Notes under the pieces: model-generated
Databases searched by the model: none
What the model was told of the DNA's origin: nothing
The model's input: only the letters and a program-made list of their open reading frames with translations
Made by a program: the position numbers and the translations under genes
Shown: in pieces, positions 45,340-57,839 of the stretch
Layout of the letters: each line of letters begins with the position of its first letter
Position numbering within the stretch: position 1 is the first letter of the stretch
Source: Euptelea pleiosperma
Taxonomy: Eukaryota > Streptophyta > Magnoliopsida > Ranunculales > Eupteleaceae
Direction: 5' to 3'
Assembly (NCBI GenBank): GCA_035048495.1
Contig: CM068551.1
Location: 19,656,248-19,720,247, forward strand
Length of the DNA: 64,000 nt

Positions 45340-45897
45340 GGGACAACAATTTCATACAACATATTTTACATCAAGAATTGGCACAGGCCAATGTATTTTG
45401 AATTCCAATGCAAATGCGATGAGTTGCGTTGCAGTCACTTACCACAGTTTTTGGGCTACAGATTCTTGCCTTCGTTTTCTTAAAGAGTTTGCTTGGGCTT
45501 GGGCTTGGGCTTGGCAAGGCAACCACTTGCACGCCCCCGAACAATCACTTGTAATCCCAAAACCGTGGCAAGTGAGTACATTGCATCCGATTTTTTACTT
45601 TTTGAACGGTCATCCAAGAAACTCTTCAAGATCTCGCTTGCACTCTTGTTAGGCTTGGACAGGTCATCACATTGAATGGTCCCGATTTACATCCACTCAA
45701 TTCAAGATGTGACCCTCGCATCGAATGGTCCGGATCATAGAATATATGCCATCTCCAATCATACTGAATTAACAAAACCACCACGGTTATTTGTTCATTA
45801 AAAACGTAGTGCCACGTTGTGACAGTTGCGTCGGTTATAGAGGGAACCGTTAAAAAATGAACAAGGGAACCTCCCTCCCTTCTACCTGCTAACGCCG
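45340..45897 (+). promoter_or_regulatory. Upstream region of the L18a-like gene
   Basis: Includes four GGGCTT units (45487-45517) and no clear TATA box. A CT-rich leader begins near 45870, and AACGCCG|GTAAGA at 45897 followed by GTGTGGCAG| at 46200 would make a leader intron ahead of the start codon. This is inferred from splice signals only. Confidence 0.4.
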
Positions 45898-46260
45898 GTA
45901 AGAGTTCTCTACTCTCTCTCTCTCACCCTCAATCCTCTCAAGATCTTTCAAAAATACTTCCAACAAATCTCACCCCTTTGGTCTGGTGGAAATTTCTTTT
46001 TATGTTTATATATATTTTTTAGTGTTCTTCCTTGATTTTATTTATTTATTTTTAAAATTTTCTTGTGGGTTTAATCTATTTTTTCCATTTCTAAGTGGAT
46101 CTTTCCTTCATAAGAATTATCAAAAAAAAAAAAAAAAACCAGGAAGTTTGGATCTTTGAATATTAGTACAACTTCGTCCTGTTGTGTTCATGTGTGGCAG
46201 TGAAGCAGTGAAGCAGGAATAGAACTTCAACCTGACAATCACAACACAGGAGTTCCCTTA

Positions 46261-47124
46261 ATGGAGCAAGGTAACAGTTTTTTATGTTATTTTTCAAAAT
46301 TAATTTATGTGTTATCCATTAATGGGGTGTTTGGCTATGGATGTTTTCCGGCACCAATTTAATCAATGCATTGCTGATAATGTGTTTTTATAAGTCTGCC
46401 ATTTCGAACGGAACCCAGCGCTAGTGAACTCCTAGGAAAATTAGTTTACTTGCACAAGTTATACAAGGCATGGTTTAAAAGGGACTGTTGTAACGGTATA
46501 AGGATGACCGTTATAGGCCGAGTATAGCATCCACACCAAACAGCCCCTAGTTCTACGTATATAACTTGTTGCATAAGTTCAAGACAGACTTCTTTCTTAG
46601 TTGTGGGTGCAGGTGGGGATGAACACAATAAAATGGTGGTGGTGCAGAACCAACCATTTGAAGGGAAGTGCTCTTTGCTGATACCCAGTCCTGGTGGTTA
46701 CACTGACGGGCTGTACGATAACCCTCTTTCATGCTTCGGGTGTGGGATCGGATGGTTTTCGTGAGTCTCAGATTACTTGTATCCAATTGTTGCATCTCTA
46801 CTGCACTTTTGATCGATGATTGGTTTGAAGTTTCAATTATGTTCACAGCTTCATCCTGGGTTTTGCCTTCCCATTTCTCTGGTACTATGCAACATTTCTC
46901 TACTTTGGAAATTACTATCTCAAGGACCCGAGAGAACGAGCAGGGCTCGCAGCATCTGCCATTGCTGTAAGTAAGAAATAAACATTTAGTCTGAGCTTCC
47001 GACTGTTTTCCCTTGTGCTTAATCATGTTGATAGTGATTGTATTCTTCTTTATTGTATCTGTGGTTGCAGGCTTTAATATTCTCAGTGGCTGTCTTGATT
47101 TCCCTACTTGCTGTATTCTGCTAG
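46261..47124 (+). CDS. 60S ribosomal protein L18a-like membrane protein
   Basis: Four coding exons (46261-46270, 46613-46760, 46849-46966, 47071-47124), all GT-AG, encode 109 residues. The family is plant-specific and named for weak resemblance to L18a; its members are small membrane proteins, not ribosomal subunits. Signature elements are LSCFGCGIGWFSF (about 42-54), a hydrophobic segment to about 72, the conserved YLKDPRERAGLAASAIA stretch (76-92), and a second hydrophobic segment at the C-terminus (93-109). The first exon carries only MEQ plus one base. Intron 1 contains a fragment of the CCGTTATAACGG foldback (about 46470-46525). The gene converges on MYCBP with 763 bp between stop codons. 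Confidence 0.86.
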
Positions 47125-47887
47125 CTTCTGTGTCTGGATTAATGAACAACTGATCAGGCCTTATTTTCACCTGATTGCTAGTAGTTTCCTTCAGATCTCT
47201 TCCTTGTCCAACTTCAAGAACTGTGCTGCCAAATCATTCAAGGATTGGAATCTGAGTAGAACCAGTATCTTCAACCTTTTCTCACTTCTTTTAATATAGA
47301 AACTGAATGGAAATCATAATTAGATTAGACGAATTTATACAAGAAAAAATATTGAGAAAAGATAAAACAGGAGAATTTGTTGAAAAATCTTATACTTTGG
47401 TAGCAGAATAAGATAAAGAATTTTGCAAAACACTGATCCCATCAAATTTTTGTGGAATTCTAAGGACGAAATCTAGATCACAACACAGCAAGGTAATTAT
47501 GGGATTTTCATTTTATTTGTGGGATGATAAAGTCTGAAACAGAAGAGCCTTCTAAGACAGATTCCAATGGTGTCAGATAATCTTCATTCCAAGAGAAATA
47601 TCAATATCGGTGTATAAATTTTACATTTCTCTTGATAAGTATATAAATTTAACATTGTTGCTCTTGGGAAGAGAAGGAACTCGTCTTGGTATAGAACCAA
47701 CTTGTAAGCACCGGTACTTAACAAGCAAGAACACTAATTAGTAATAAGACCCCGGTCACTTGAAAGTCTCAATAACAGAGGATGCATACAGCACTCATTG
47801 TCGTCTTCTCAATCAAATTAACTACTTTCTACAAACAAATGGCTGGTTTAATTATATTACGGTGTACAAGATCCGCTTGATGCTTCC
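47125..47887. other. Intergenic 3' regions of two convergent genes
   Basis: Shared downstream space of the L18a-like gene (plus) and MYCBP (minus). AT-rich with no repeats of note, unlike the rest of the window. Confidence 0.6.
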
Positions 47888-50800
47888 TCATAATCCATCC
47901 TTTGGGGTCTCTCTATCAATCGTCTCCTTGCAAGCTTCCAAAGGTTGCAAGTTCCTAAGTTCCTCAAGCTGCAACATAATAAAAAACAATGGTACAGAAT
48001 TAAGAAAATGCACAACATAGATCCGGGACAAAATGGCAGCCTGATATTGACCAATTGCAATAATTCCACAGGTCAACAGTGAGGAAAATGGTGAATTAGG
48101 TGAGTCGTTTGATTTGTCAGATTTAACTCTCCTCACCATGTACCATTGGTCCAGTTATTAGGTATCGAATTATGAAACAAACAAGTAAAAAAAATCAAGC
48201 ACCCTTTGATTTTAAAGAATCCTGATACATCACTTGGTAATAAAAGATTGGCAAGGAACTTCCCTAGCCTAACTCCTTTACATATTAAAGAAGGGTGTAT
48301 AACCAATTCCACAACTATTAAGGACAATGATAAGGAACTGAGGTTGGTTTCGACTTTGACATTTCCATTAAGGACAATGTATAGTTGTCTGAGAATTGAT
48401 AGAATTTCCATTATTCTAATGACTGGTTAAATCAGTGAAAGCATTATTAAGAAAGCATTTTTTTTATAAGTTTATTAAGAAAGCATCTTTTTTTATAAGT
48501 TTATTAAGCAAGCATTAGTTGACAATGAGCGTGGTATGAATGAAGCACGTCTTCTATGCCAGAAATCAAGGAATGATCCAGCAGGCCATAGGGTCCCTAA
48601 CTGGCTTTTAGTCAGACATGCAGACAGGTCGTCCATTTGGGTCATGCATATAAACCCCAAATGTTTGGTTGCATCTATGGGACTGACCTACGTCTGCTGC
48701 CTATCTATATGTCAGTACCTTGTCGCACTTATCCTGAAGATCTAGATTTATGATGCTGGGGTTAAAAAATGACTATGGTACGATGTCACAAATGATGGAA
48801 TAAATGATTATATAATGAGAACTGAAGGTATCATGTCCTAAAGACAGAATTGAACATGTAAGGAACAACTGTAATGGATTATAAACATTCTGAGGGACGG
48901 GAAAAAAACAGCTTGGTAAATACTAAAAAGAAAAAATATATATATAGAAACAAGGATCACTGAGAGTGTTGGCCCTCAAGAAAGAAGAGTGCGATAGAGT
49001 TCTCTGTCGTTAAGGAATCCATCAATCAGAATTAGCATGGGAGATAGGAGAAAAGCAATACAAAACACATGGAATCCCTTATAGGTGTAGGATACAGCAA
49101 CACGAATAAACAATGAGCTAGAACCGTGAATCAGATGTGGGTAGCATATATCATAGTAAGCTGAATGAAGTAGGATATAGCAGGTGAACAGAATGTGTTC
49201 TTGTTGCCAAGAGACACTATAAGATCCAAATGGCTTCTGGAATTAGATCCCACCACCCATCTCATGGCTTTGTAGCTCAAAGAGATATAGGAAAAGATAA
49301 GATACCTGGCACCCATTTCTATAATCCATGGAATCATTTACTTGAATTCCATCTTGGGGCAACTTATCAGCAATAAAAGCAAGAAAGGTACCAACTAGGC
49401 ATTCCTTGTAAGCCAGGAGTAGGTGAGTAAGAGCAAGAGCAGGAGCAGGAGTGACAGCAACACCACTGAGAAAGGGAACACATGGGGAATTCGAAAGTTT
49501 GACTATATTATAAATATTTTTTTCTTGCTAGATTCCAATACATATTGAACATCAATATATTTAAATAATATTGTCATCATCATCCAAGGCTGGGGTTGGC
49601 TAGACAAAATCCTGTTTCACCATTCCACTGTGTCCAGGGCCAAATCCACCTTGAGGCCTTAATACATAGGCCTTCCAATCCTTCATCCTACCTTGATCCA
49701 CTTCATTTTCGCTATTAAAATAGGTAAATTAAGGTTTTTAACAGAAGAAACTGTAAGAAATTTTGATGGGAAGAATGCGGCTTTTATAGATCTTTTATCA
49801 AATATGTGATATTGCCTGGGCGTTTTAGGAGGTTCTGAAGAACAGGATTCGTCCTAAATTGAATTTGAAAACTTTGAAAAGGAAAATCACATTGATATCT
49901 TCTTGGTTAAAATTTGAAATTGCACATTGAACTTATTAGTTTTAGCATGAGGTCCAATTGAACTTTTCTTGTCCATTTACATTCACTTAAATTGAAAATA
50001 TACCTCAGGGATCATTGGTATGAAGAAGCTTTGAAGGATGTGATGCTGATCACGTCTAGAAACTGCTTTTCATAATACAAATTGAATGAAAACAGAAAGG
50101 TTTATAAGAACACAACTAACTCCGCCAGTTTCAAGTTTTTAGCCATTGACCCCAACGAAGATAGAGGGCTATGTCAGTTTAGCAGCCAGTGTTCAAAATT
50201 TTGCCATATCCTTTCATGAATCCTTTTCTATTATTACAAGAATGGAGGGGAACAAGATTCATGTGGCCTAACCCCAAATAGTTGGGATAAGGCTCTGAGA
50301 GTTATAATGATTATGAGTAACACAACTTTTGACCGAACAAATTGGGACACTTGCCTCTGTGGTACCACCAAACCACAGATTGCAGGCATGTAATTTCGAA
50401 AAACTGAGGATGATATAAACATATAGAGTGCATGAATCATGGTTTCACACGCAAGGACTGAAAATACCTATCTTACCACCACTATATATACAGTCCCAAT
50501 GGTCTCACATCAGATCCATACTACTGCTCAAAGTTCCAATTTGCATCAAATAGGAGACCATCATTGGTATCAAAGCCAGAGTGTAGTGATTTCTTTCCTC
50601 ATTGAAATCAAATTTCTTCTGATTTTCATTCTCTTCGTGGGATTCAGTGTGTCTGAGAATTCATCAAATGGCTGACACCGATATCTATATGGCTTACATA
50701 GCGTATGCTCGTTATGTTTATTCCATATGTTGAGATACGCATCTTTAGATACTTTAGTTCCTGTTAAGTATACAATATAATTTTTTTGATAAGTGTATAC

Positions 50801-51020
50801 AATATATATTTAAAGAACCTGATACATACTAAAATAACATAAAAGAATATAAAAAATAGCTGAAAAAAATACTGCAAATTTTTAGAAAACGGAGTGCCCT
50901 GGTACATTAGGGCATTGGACAGTCCGAGTCTCTCTATTGTTGGCTGATTCTGAAGATTTGATTAATGGTCAAAAACAAACTCAAATAATTGGAGTTTGAT
51001 AAGAAGATATTTACCGATCA

Positions 51021-51076
<56 letters not shown>

Positions 51077-54000
51077 ATAAGGTTGAGTAGCTGATCGATT
51101 GGATGGAAGATATTGGCCATAAACAATGCAAAACCCAGCACAATAATAAATTCTAGGTTGCTGCTAGGGGATAGTAGAAGAATTTACGGGGAAGAAGGTT
51201 CCTTTTGGGAGAAGTTTCCTGCGCAATAATGGGTGGGTACATCAGTCCCACCTTTAATATACTGACAATAAAATTTAAATTGATCATGGAATGGCAATGA
51301 AATTATTTTGGTTAATCTGCAAGCCATGGTACATGCTATCAGTAAGTTAATACTGTGTAGTAGAACTATTAGAATGCTCAAATTGAAGGATGGGTAAAAC
51401 TATTGGATATGCTTGTCGAGATCATCTAAGTATGTCTCCTTTTAGGTAGCATGATGTATTTGTTGCGAATTCAGTAAATTTTATTTAATTATATCTTTAG
51501 GATCTGGACTACGAGTCTCTTTCAGGCAGTTTCACATCAGCCGATTTTTAGCGTGACTGAACTGGTTTTGGTTAAAAAGGAAAAAATAGAACTTTACAAC
51601 TATATTCCCTACATTTTTATCTTTCCAGAGGTACGTCTAAATCTTTGCAAATCTTCAGAGCTTTTGACATTCTATCCATTGGCATGCTAGCAAAAGTATA
51701 CTTGAGCATCCCGATTTGAATCCATGCAGTAAAGTTTCAACTAAAATGGTAATATCCACACACTGCACTGCTATGAAATGGAAATTGTTGGTGTTTTCAT
51801 GATTCAAATCATACCTCCTTGCAGGTTTCCTGGTGTGCTGCTGAAAGCTCATTATACTTTATCTGCAGATCTGACATTTCTGCTCTCAGCTTTTCATATT
51901 CAAACACAGTTGGACCACCTATTTTTTGTTGAACGAACCTGTCAGAAAGTAAACAGGTAAACATTTGCCAAATGATCATCACATGCATTTCTGGACGAGC
52001 TGATGATCTAAATGAATGGAAATGCTCAAAAGCCAAACAAAGAGTTAATAGGGGAAGATGTTTCAAATGCTCATAGAAAACACACATCTTGTACCCATTT
52101 GCCACAGGAACCTCTCAGGTTTTATACCCAATTCCTTTAAAATTCAACTTGGTAGAGTCACTCCATGATCTTCTAGATGGTTACTTCACTAATATGAGTA
52201 TTACTCTTTTACTTTTTGAAATGCAAGATATGGAAGAGCAAGATATCATTAACGTATCTGGTTTATCTGATGTCATAAGTTTGCAAAATAATCAAATGTA
52301 AGCTGGAGTTCCAAAGAGTTGCATGGTTTTAACAAATTAATTTCTTATAACCATGACAGAACTTACTCAATTGCAGACGAAGGTTTGTCGTTCTGCTCAT
52401 ATAGTGCAACAAGAACTACAAGAAAATCCACATCATGAGACAGGAACTACATAAATTGCATAATAAGCTGCATTAACACAATACATTGTAAAGTACATAA
52501 GATAAAAGGGAGGAAAACCTTTGGTGAGGGCATCAAGCACTCCGCTTGATTCTAGATACTTTCTAAAAGCTTCCTTCTTTGCTTCCTTTTCCTGTGCAAA
52601 ACATAAATAATGGCAGCCTGAGGTAAGAACCAATACCGAAAATAAAGATTCAGAGAACGATATTTCCTTTGTAGGATAAGACCAAACATTAGACATCTCA
52701 CAATTTTCTAATAATAACAAAATGAATTGAGAAATGCAAGTACATTTCCGGGATTACAAGGGAACATTACTAACTCTATGGCTTGTACACACGACAAAAA
52801 GGAAAAAAGAAACGAAACTGGAAAGCCAAAAAATCACAAACCTATTCCCAATTGGAGAGCTCACATTTTCTCCTGTCCCAGCAAATCCAATTCCAGTCCT
52901 GTTCATTGGGAATGTAGGTCCAGCAATTTGAGATAGAGACCCAGTTGAGGGTAGTAACGGTATCTCTTCCAATATCCTCAAGAACATACTTGGATTTAGA
53001 CAACACAGAGATTAATCTTAAGCGAGAATCCCCACGAGGCTTGTCAAGTTCATAATTTGTCAGAAAGAGAAGTTTATTCTCTTACTTGTAAGGCTTTCAT
53101 TAAGGATTTTTGTGGCCTAATCATGGAGTACCTTCTTGATATTCTCTTCCAGTCTTTAGAGCACTGGGTAGAAAAGCTCATTTCGTAGACTTGATGCATA
53201 CCCATTGCTCTAAGATGCGTGAAATATACAAGGATTTGAGGGGTTGTTTTAAGGAAAGCCAAATCTGTCATAATAACCCACAGGGGCTACTCCATGCTCT
53301 TTAAGTAAAGAAGAAGATGAAGAACTATAAACCAAACATGGAGTTGAACAATAACAATTGTACTTCATCCCTACCACGGAAAGCAAATAATCTGAAACTA
53401 AAAGAACTGTTATACAACTTTTTTCCTGTCGAAAGGCCACCCAGTATTTACCAAAACGGGAGCGAAGTGCATGGAAGCAGAAAGTCCAAGAATTCTGGAT
53501 TTCCAAAGGCCCAAAAGATTCTTAGCAAATTCACCTTGTCTGTGAACTGGTAACATTGACTGGAACTATTAGTCCCCGTGATTGAATAATAGAAGTTAAA
53601 AAGCACGGGACTTTTTGTCATTTCACATGAATTTGAACAAATGTGATAAAAATTAGGGGATGGATTTGCTGCATGGGCCACCCATCAAATTTGGTGCTAG
53701 CCATTTAAAGACTGCCACCTATACATGGGGGTGCGGGTTACATGTGTTTTCGGTACAGCTGAGAGCACTTTTTTTTGGTAGTTTCCCTTTTCCACGCATG
53801 TAACCACCATCCCTTGTTTAGGTAGCAATCCCTGCATGGGCACCCACACAGCAATAAAATTTTCAGAGTTGCCCAAAATTTTCCCAAATTCTCTCCCACT
53901 TATTCCCCAACTACTGTGAAATGACTAAAGTATCCCTTCAAAGTAAGAGTTCCTACAATACACGGTAAAAAAGTTATGTGAAGGTTATCTAATACACGTA

Positions 54001-55821
54001 AGGAAGTACATTCTATTGTTCCTCATATATGTGCATGTGGAAAGATTCGATTTCATGTAAAAGAGTATAAAAATCAAATTCTGTTTGTCAAACAGCTTGG
54101 ATATTCCAAAATGAGGTGTTTGATCGCAATGATAACTCTGTTCAGACATAACTAGAGGGGTGTGGTTATGAACCATAACTTAAAAAAAATACATGTTCAC
54201 CCCCCAAAAAAGCTCATATACATGCAAAAAATGTTTGCTTTTCCTGCTATATTCCTTGAGCAACACTATTAATTACATTTGTCAACGACTATGCTGCATG
54301 GATTCTTCTAAATGGACAAAGTACAAGTGTCGGACTCATGTCAGAGTCCAACACGATACAGATTCTTGTGTGACGCTTCCATTTTTTTTTCGTTACCTGT
54401 GAGATACTGATTAATATTTTCCTTAGGTATGAGTTCTACCTTTTACAATTGGAGTTTTCTATGCAACAAATATAACATTACATATATGATATATTTATTC
54501 TCTTGTCAATAAGTATAAGTATCTATATAACAAAACAGGGAAATTGTCTCCCCACTTATCCCCCCTCTTATCGGCTTCACAAAGGATGGCCAAGATCTTG
54601 TCACCCCAAATGGACGGTTCAATTTCAGCCACTCAATACCCCTCATTTATTAGTCTTAGGCTATGATTTTCGTGGAAATCTGAAACTTCACTATACAGGC
54701 AATGATTTGGTGTGTGTCCACCAAATATGTGCCAACAATAAAGGGGGCTCAATGGGCCCAAAAGCATAGCAGATGGCAGCATTGTGATGATACTGTAACA
54801 CAGATTCAGACCTCCCACATTACGTTATGTACCATTTTAATGCTTAACAGCAGTTATTTTCCTTTATTTTTCCATTATAACAAAAAAAGTGACCGTTATT
54901 TTTTGAAAAAAAAATTGTTAAATAACATCCATTATTTCCATTATTTTTCAGTTATTTTCCAATACAAATTTTATTGAAATTTTGAAATTCAAAAATTGAA
55001 TTTTAGCGTCGTTATTTCCATTATTTTTCATTTTTGCCCGTGCGTTACAATCCGTTATAACGGAAAACAGTAATCCCCCAGTCTATTATACCATTTGAGT
55101 GCCGGAGCAACCCAATTTTTGCAAACGCTTTTTTTACGGAGTGCAGTGGGCATGGGCCATTTACTAGTATGATACAATCATACAAATCATAAGATATTCT
55201 ATCACGTTATCCACTATTATCCTCATTAATATATAAAAAAATGATTACTTTATTTCACATTATTTACACTATACTGCCGAGTTCAAAGATCCAATTTTTC
55301 AACATTCACTGAATCAGACACTCCGCACCACCCGTAGCCATATCTATGCAACATAGATTACGAAATAGATCTAGTTCAAAACATGGTTGGTGTACAAGGA
55401 GAGCAACCCTGCTTCATATCTAAACAGAAACCCAAAGAAATTTCTGACATTGTACTAAAACCAAACAGATACCATAGTATTTGAGAAAATCCTTCCGTCA
55501 CCCGTTAAGAAACAGAACAAAAACCAAACCCTTTTCATTATAAATGTCAAATATTGAAATTTCATGTAATGCCCAAGAGAATACACACACCAAAGGTCGT
55601 ACAAGAGTTACAGGACAAAACCAGGTCAGATTTGCTTCTAAAAAAGAACAAATGAAGCAAAAACTATCAAAGAAAAGCACGTAATTCCCACATTTAATCT
55701 CTCCAGAAGAAACCCAGATCACAAAATGTAAGTTAGGCAATCAAAGTATCAGAAACAAATAAAGGGATTTGATCTACAGCTACTGTTGTAAGATAAGAGT
55801 GTAATTAATGAGACTTACCAT
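47888..55821 (-). CDS. MYCBP: MYCBP/AMY-1 homologue (c-Myc-binding protein-like)
   Basis: Five coding exons on the minus strand (55821-55819, 52591-52519, 52415-52367, 51938-51815, 47968-47888) join to 109 residues. Exon 1 contributes only the ATG, which abuts its GTAAGT donor. Family marks are EAFRKYLESSGVLDALTK (8-25), VLVALYEQNDKPSSAIEF (26-43) and a C-terminal coiled-coil region (GGPTVFEYEKLRAEM, then SDLQIKYNEL). In animals MYCBP binds c-Myc and A-kinase anchoring proteins; plants lack Myc of that type, so the partner here is unknown. Introns 1 (3.2 kb) and 4 (3.8 kb) are large, and intron 1 carries a Helitron. Residues after about 87 are specific to this gene. Confidence 0.87.
49570..49715. 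mobile_element. LINE/SINE-type fragment in MYCBP intron 4
   Basis: Reads ATCATCATCCAAGGCTGGGG and CTGTTTCACCATTCCACTGT, then CAGGGCCAAATCCACCTTGA, a phrase order common downstream of plant non-LTR reverse transcriptases. Short and decayed. Confidence 0.5.
50225..50315 (+). mobile_element. SINE-like 3' end in MYCBP intron 4
   Basis: CATGTGGCCTAACCCCAAAT followed by AGTTGGGATAAGGCTCTGAG and a degenerating TTATAATGATT tail is the typical 3' end of plant Au-type SINEs and related LINEs. Confidence 0.5.
51024..51073. repeat. (TA) microsatellite in MYCBP intron 4
   Basis: An uninterrupted TA run of about 50 bp. Confidence 0.95.
52720..54520. other. Left part of MYCBP intron 1
   Basis: Mostly unique sequence. 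A short inverted motif pair around 53670-53850 (TGCATGGGCCACCC, CATGGGCACCC) may be an old MITE. Reading frames here have no recognisable products. Confidence 0.45.
54522..55167 (+). mobile_element. Mini-Helitron in MYCBP intron 1
   Basis: The 5' end TCTATATAACAAAACA is preceded by A. The 3' end has the hairpin TGCAGTGGGCA, then TGGGCCATTTA and CTAG followed by T. Same family as the arrays at 11812 and 59650, but single and in plus orientation. It carries an inserted foldback of CCATTATTTCC/CCGTTATAACGG words (about 54840-55100). Confidence 0.78.
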
Positions 55822-55823
55822 CC

Positions 55824-55910
55824 TTATGGCATCTGTGATTTATCAAATCCAGCTGAGATGAGAACAAATGAGATTAGGGTTTGTAAGAGAGATTAGGGTT
55901 AGGGTTTGAG
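55824..55910 (-). promoter_or_regulatory. MYCBP leader with telo-boxes and a two-codon uORF
   Basis: On the minus strand AAACCCTAA occurs at 55907-55899 and 55882-55874, with a further CCCTAA next to the first. Telo-boxes mark many plant genes of translation and growth. A minimal uORF ATG-CCA-TAA (55832-55824) ends two bases before the main ATG. Confidence 0.6.
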
Positions 55911-56113
55911 TGAGGTGCAGTGGAGACAACCAGACAAATGACCGCCAGATAACTTCGTCGGTTAAACGGTCCAACCACCCAACCTCTTGTCTCTTTTTCG
56001 GCAAATTCTGCTGATGGAAAAATTTGTAGTGTCGTCGATCTATGCCACTCTGATTAGGTGACGGTCAAAATCAAGTGGAGCACACGCGCTGCGCGTGATC
56101 ATCACTGCTCTTG

Positions 56114-56451
56114 GAGTAAAACTTCGCTGACCGCCCACTGTAGAGGACACTGACCGTATGGATGTTTGTCTACAAAACGAAATCAGCCTGATTAATGATT
56201 TCAAACCTTTGGATCCTTGTACCTCAAATAATGGTCAATAATGCTCAAATTTCTACTGTTAAAATCAACCCATGAAAATGACTCCAATCCAAAGCTTATA
56301 AATCACTAATCAGGTTGATTTTTGGTTTGTAGGTCCACCTAGGAATTGACCAAACATCCATACGTCCGTGTCCTCTGAAAATATGCCACGTGGTTCATAT
56401 TGTAGGCAGTCAACGGCTTCACTGACCATTGGCGGTCAGCAAAGTTTTACT
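56114..56451. mobile_element. F1 foldback MITE with 9-bp target duplication
   Basis: GAGTAAAACTTCGCTGACCG to CAGCAAAGTTTTACT, flanked by CTGCTCTTG at 56105-56113 and 56452-56460. The core GACCGTATGGATGTTTG and its mirror are intact. It lies about 290 bp upstream of the MYCBP start, within the likely promoter region. Confidence 0.85.
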
Positions 56452-56584
56452 CTGCTCTTGTATTGTTTACACAGTTACTTTCAAAATAAAAAATAAAAAT
56501 TCCCCACCACCAATAATATTACACCACGTGTACTTGAGGCCTTGGCAGTTTGTTTTTTTAGTAATGCAACCGAGCAATCCTAAT

Positions 56585-56935
56585 GGAGTAAACCTTGGCT
56601 AACCGGCGACAGTCTGCAAAGATGACCGCCCACAATATAAGCTACGTGGCACATTTTCAAAGGACACTCACCATATGGATGTTTGGCCAATCTCCCTAGG
56701 TGGAACTACAAACCAAAAATCAGCCTGGTTAACCTAGGGATTGTCCAAGAAAATGACACTCCAATCCAATGCTTTGAAATCACTAATCAGGCTGATTTTT
56801 GGTTTGTAGGTCAACCCAAGGATTGTCCAAACTCCAAACATCCATTCAATTAGCATCCTCTGAAAATGTGCCACATGGCTCATATTGCGGGTGGTCAGTG
56901 ATAGCTATCAGTCAGCAAATTTTTACTCACCTTAA
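56585..56935. repeat. F1 foldback MITE, second upstream copy
   Basis: GAGTAAACCTTGGC to TTTTTACTC with CCATATGGATGTTTGGCC and its mirror. Flanks CCTAATGG and CCTTAATGG are nearly the same. Confidence 0.75.
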
Positions 56936-57294
56936 TGGAGTTGTACAGATACAACCCATAAAAGACAAAATATAATAGTATATTATATTAAGGGTGTGGG
57001 GTCTGGACGCAGTTTTTCTTGTCTTTTGTGGGTTGCATATTGGCAACTCCATTAAAGGGTTGTTTGGTAGCATTCCTCTTTCACAACAAGGTAATCAATT
57101 CTCTTGGAAGCTTGTAACTCTCATTCCAGATTTCGGTCAACTATCAACACCAATAACATGGTGAAACATGGAACGAGGGTTAAAGGCTACCTAAGGAATT
57201 CCCATTTTTTATTTTTTTTTAAAAGCATCTCTAAGTTTCTCAAGTACGCGTGGCACTATCTTATTAGTATTGGATGATTTTTTTTTCAAACAGG
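56936..57294. other. Intergenic sequence with a small inverted repeat
   Basis: TTAATGGAGTTGTACAG with GGCAACTCCATTAA, and ACAACCCATAAAAGACAA with TTGTCTTTTGTGGGTTG (56930-57055), form a small foldback. No gene. Confidence 0.5.
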
Positions 57295-57512
57295 TGGAGC
57301 AAAACTTTGATGACAGTGGGCTGTCAGCAAAGCCGCTGACTACTACAGAGTTCTCGACACGTACCCGGGTCCCTTTTTGTCACGTACCCAAGTTTTGTTA
57401 GCGTATGTAATAAAAAATTAAAAAAAGAAATCTTAAAAAGCACTCACATGGATACGTGGCAAAAAAGCACTTGAATTCGTGCCGAGAACTGTCATCAAAG
57501 TTTTACTCGGAC
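57294..57512. repeat. Short foldback with F1-type ends
   Basis: GAGCAAAACTTTGATGACAG to CTGTCATCAAAGTTTTACTC, with CAGAGTTCTCGACACGTACC and its mirror inside, as in the 177-bp palindromic MITE. Flanks AAACAGGTG and GGACAGGTG resemble a duplication. Confidence 0.75.
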
Positions 57513-57537
57513 AGGTGTAACACTACAATTATTCTTA

Positions 57538-57835
57538 GGGTCAGGCTCAGCCACATTTTCAAACACAATTTTGGTGTACCCAGAAGAAAGATGATCTCCT
57601 CACCATATAGATCACCCCTAAACAAATTAGCCCATTCTGAAATTTCTAACACCAACAAATGTGGGTTTCAAGTTAACGGTAAAAAATAAACGGTCCATAA
57701 TTCTTCAACTTGTAAACCATGCTATGAATATCAGAATGATTTGAATTCTTGTGAGGTTGATCCCCTCGCCATAGAGACCATCCTCACCAAAAATCATCCC
57801 ATTCCAAAACTTCTGATTTATATATTGGCCCCCGA
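57538..57835. repeat. F2 foldback MITE, right end lost
   Basis: Starts GGGTCAGGCTCAG and follows F2 order through ACCATATAGATCACC, CCCATTCTGAAATTTCTAAC and CGCCATAGAGACC. Confidence 0.7.
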
Positions 57836-57839
57836 CGAT

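Noticed and set aside
46553..47170. 205-codon minus-strand frame over the L18a-like gene
   Set aside because: It runs antisense across four exons and three introns of a well-supported plus-strand gene and shows no domain.
52433..52720. 95-codon minus-strand frame as an independent gene
   Set aside because: It is MYCBP exon 2 read through into its flanking introns.
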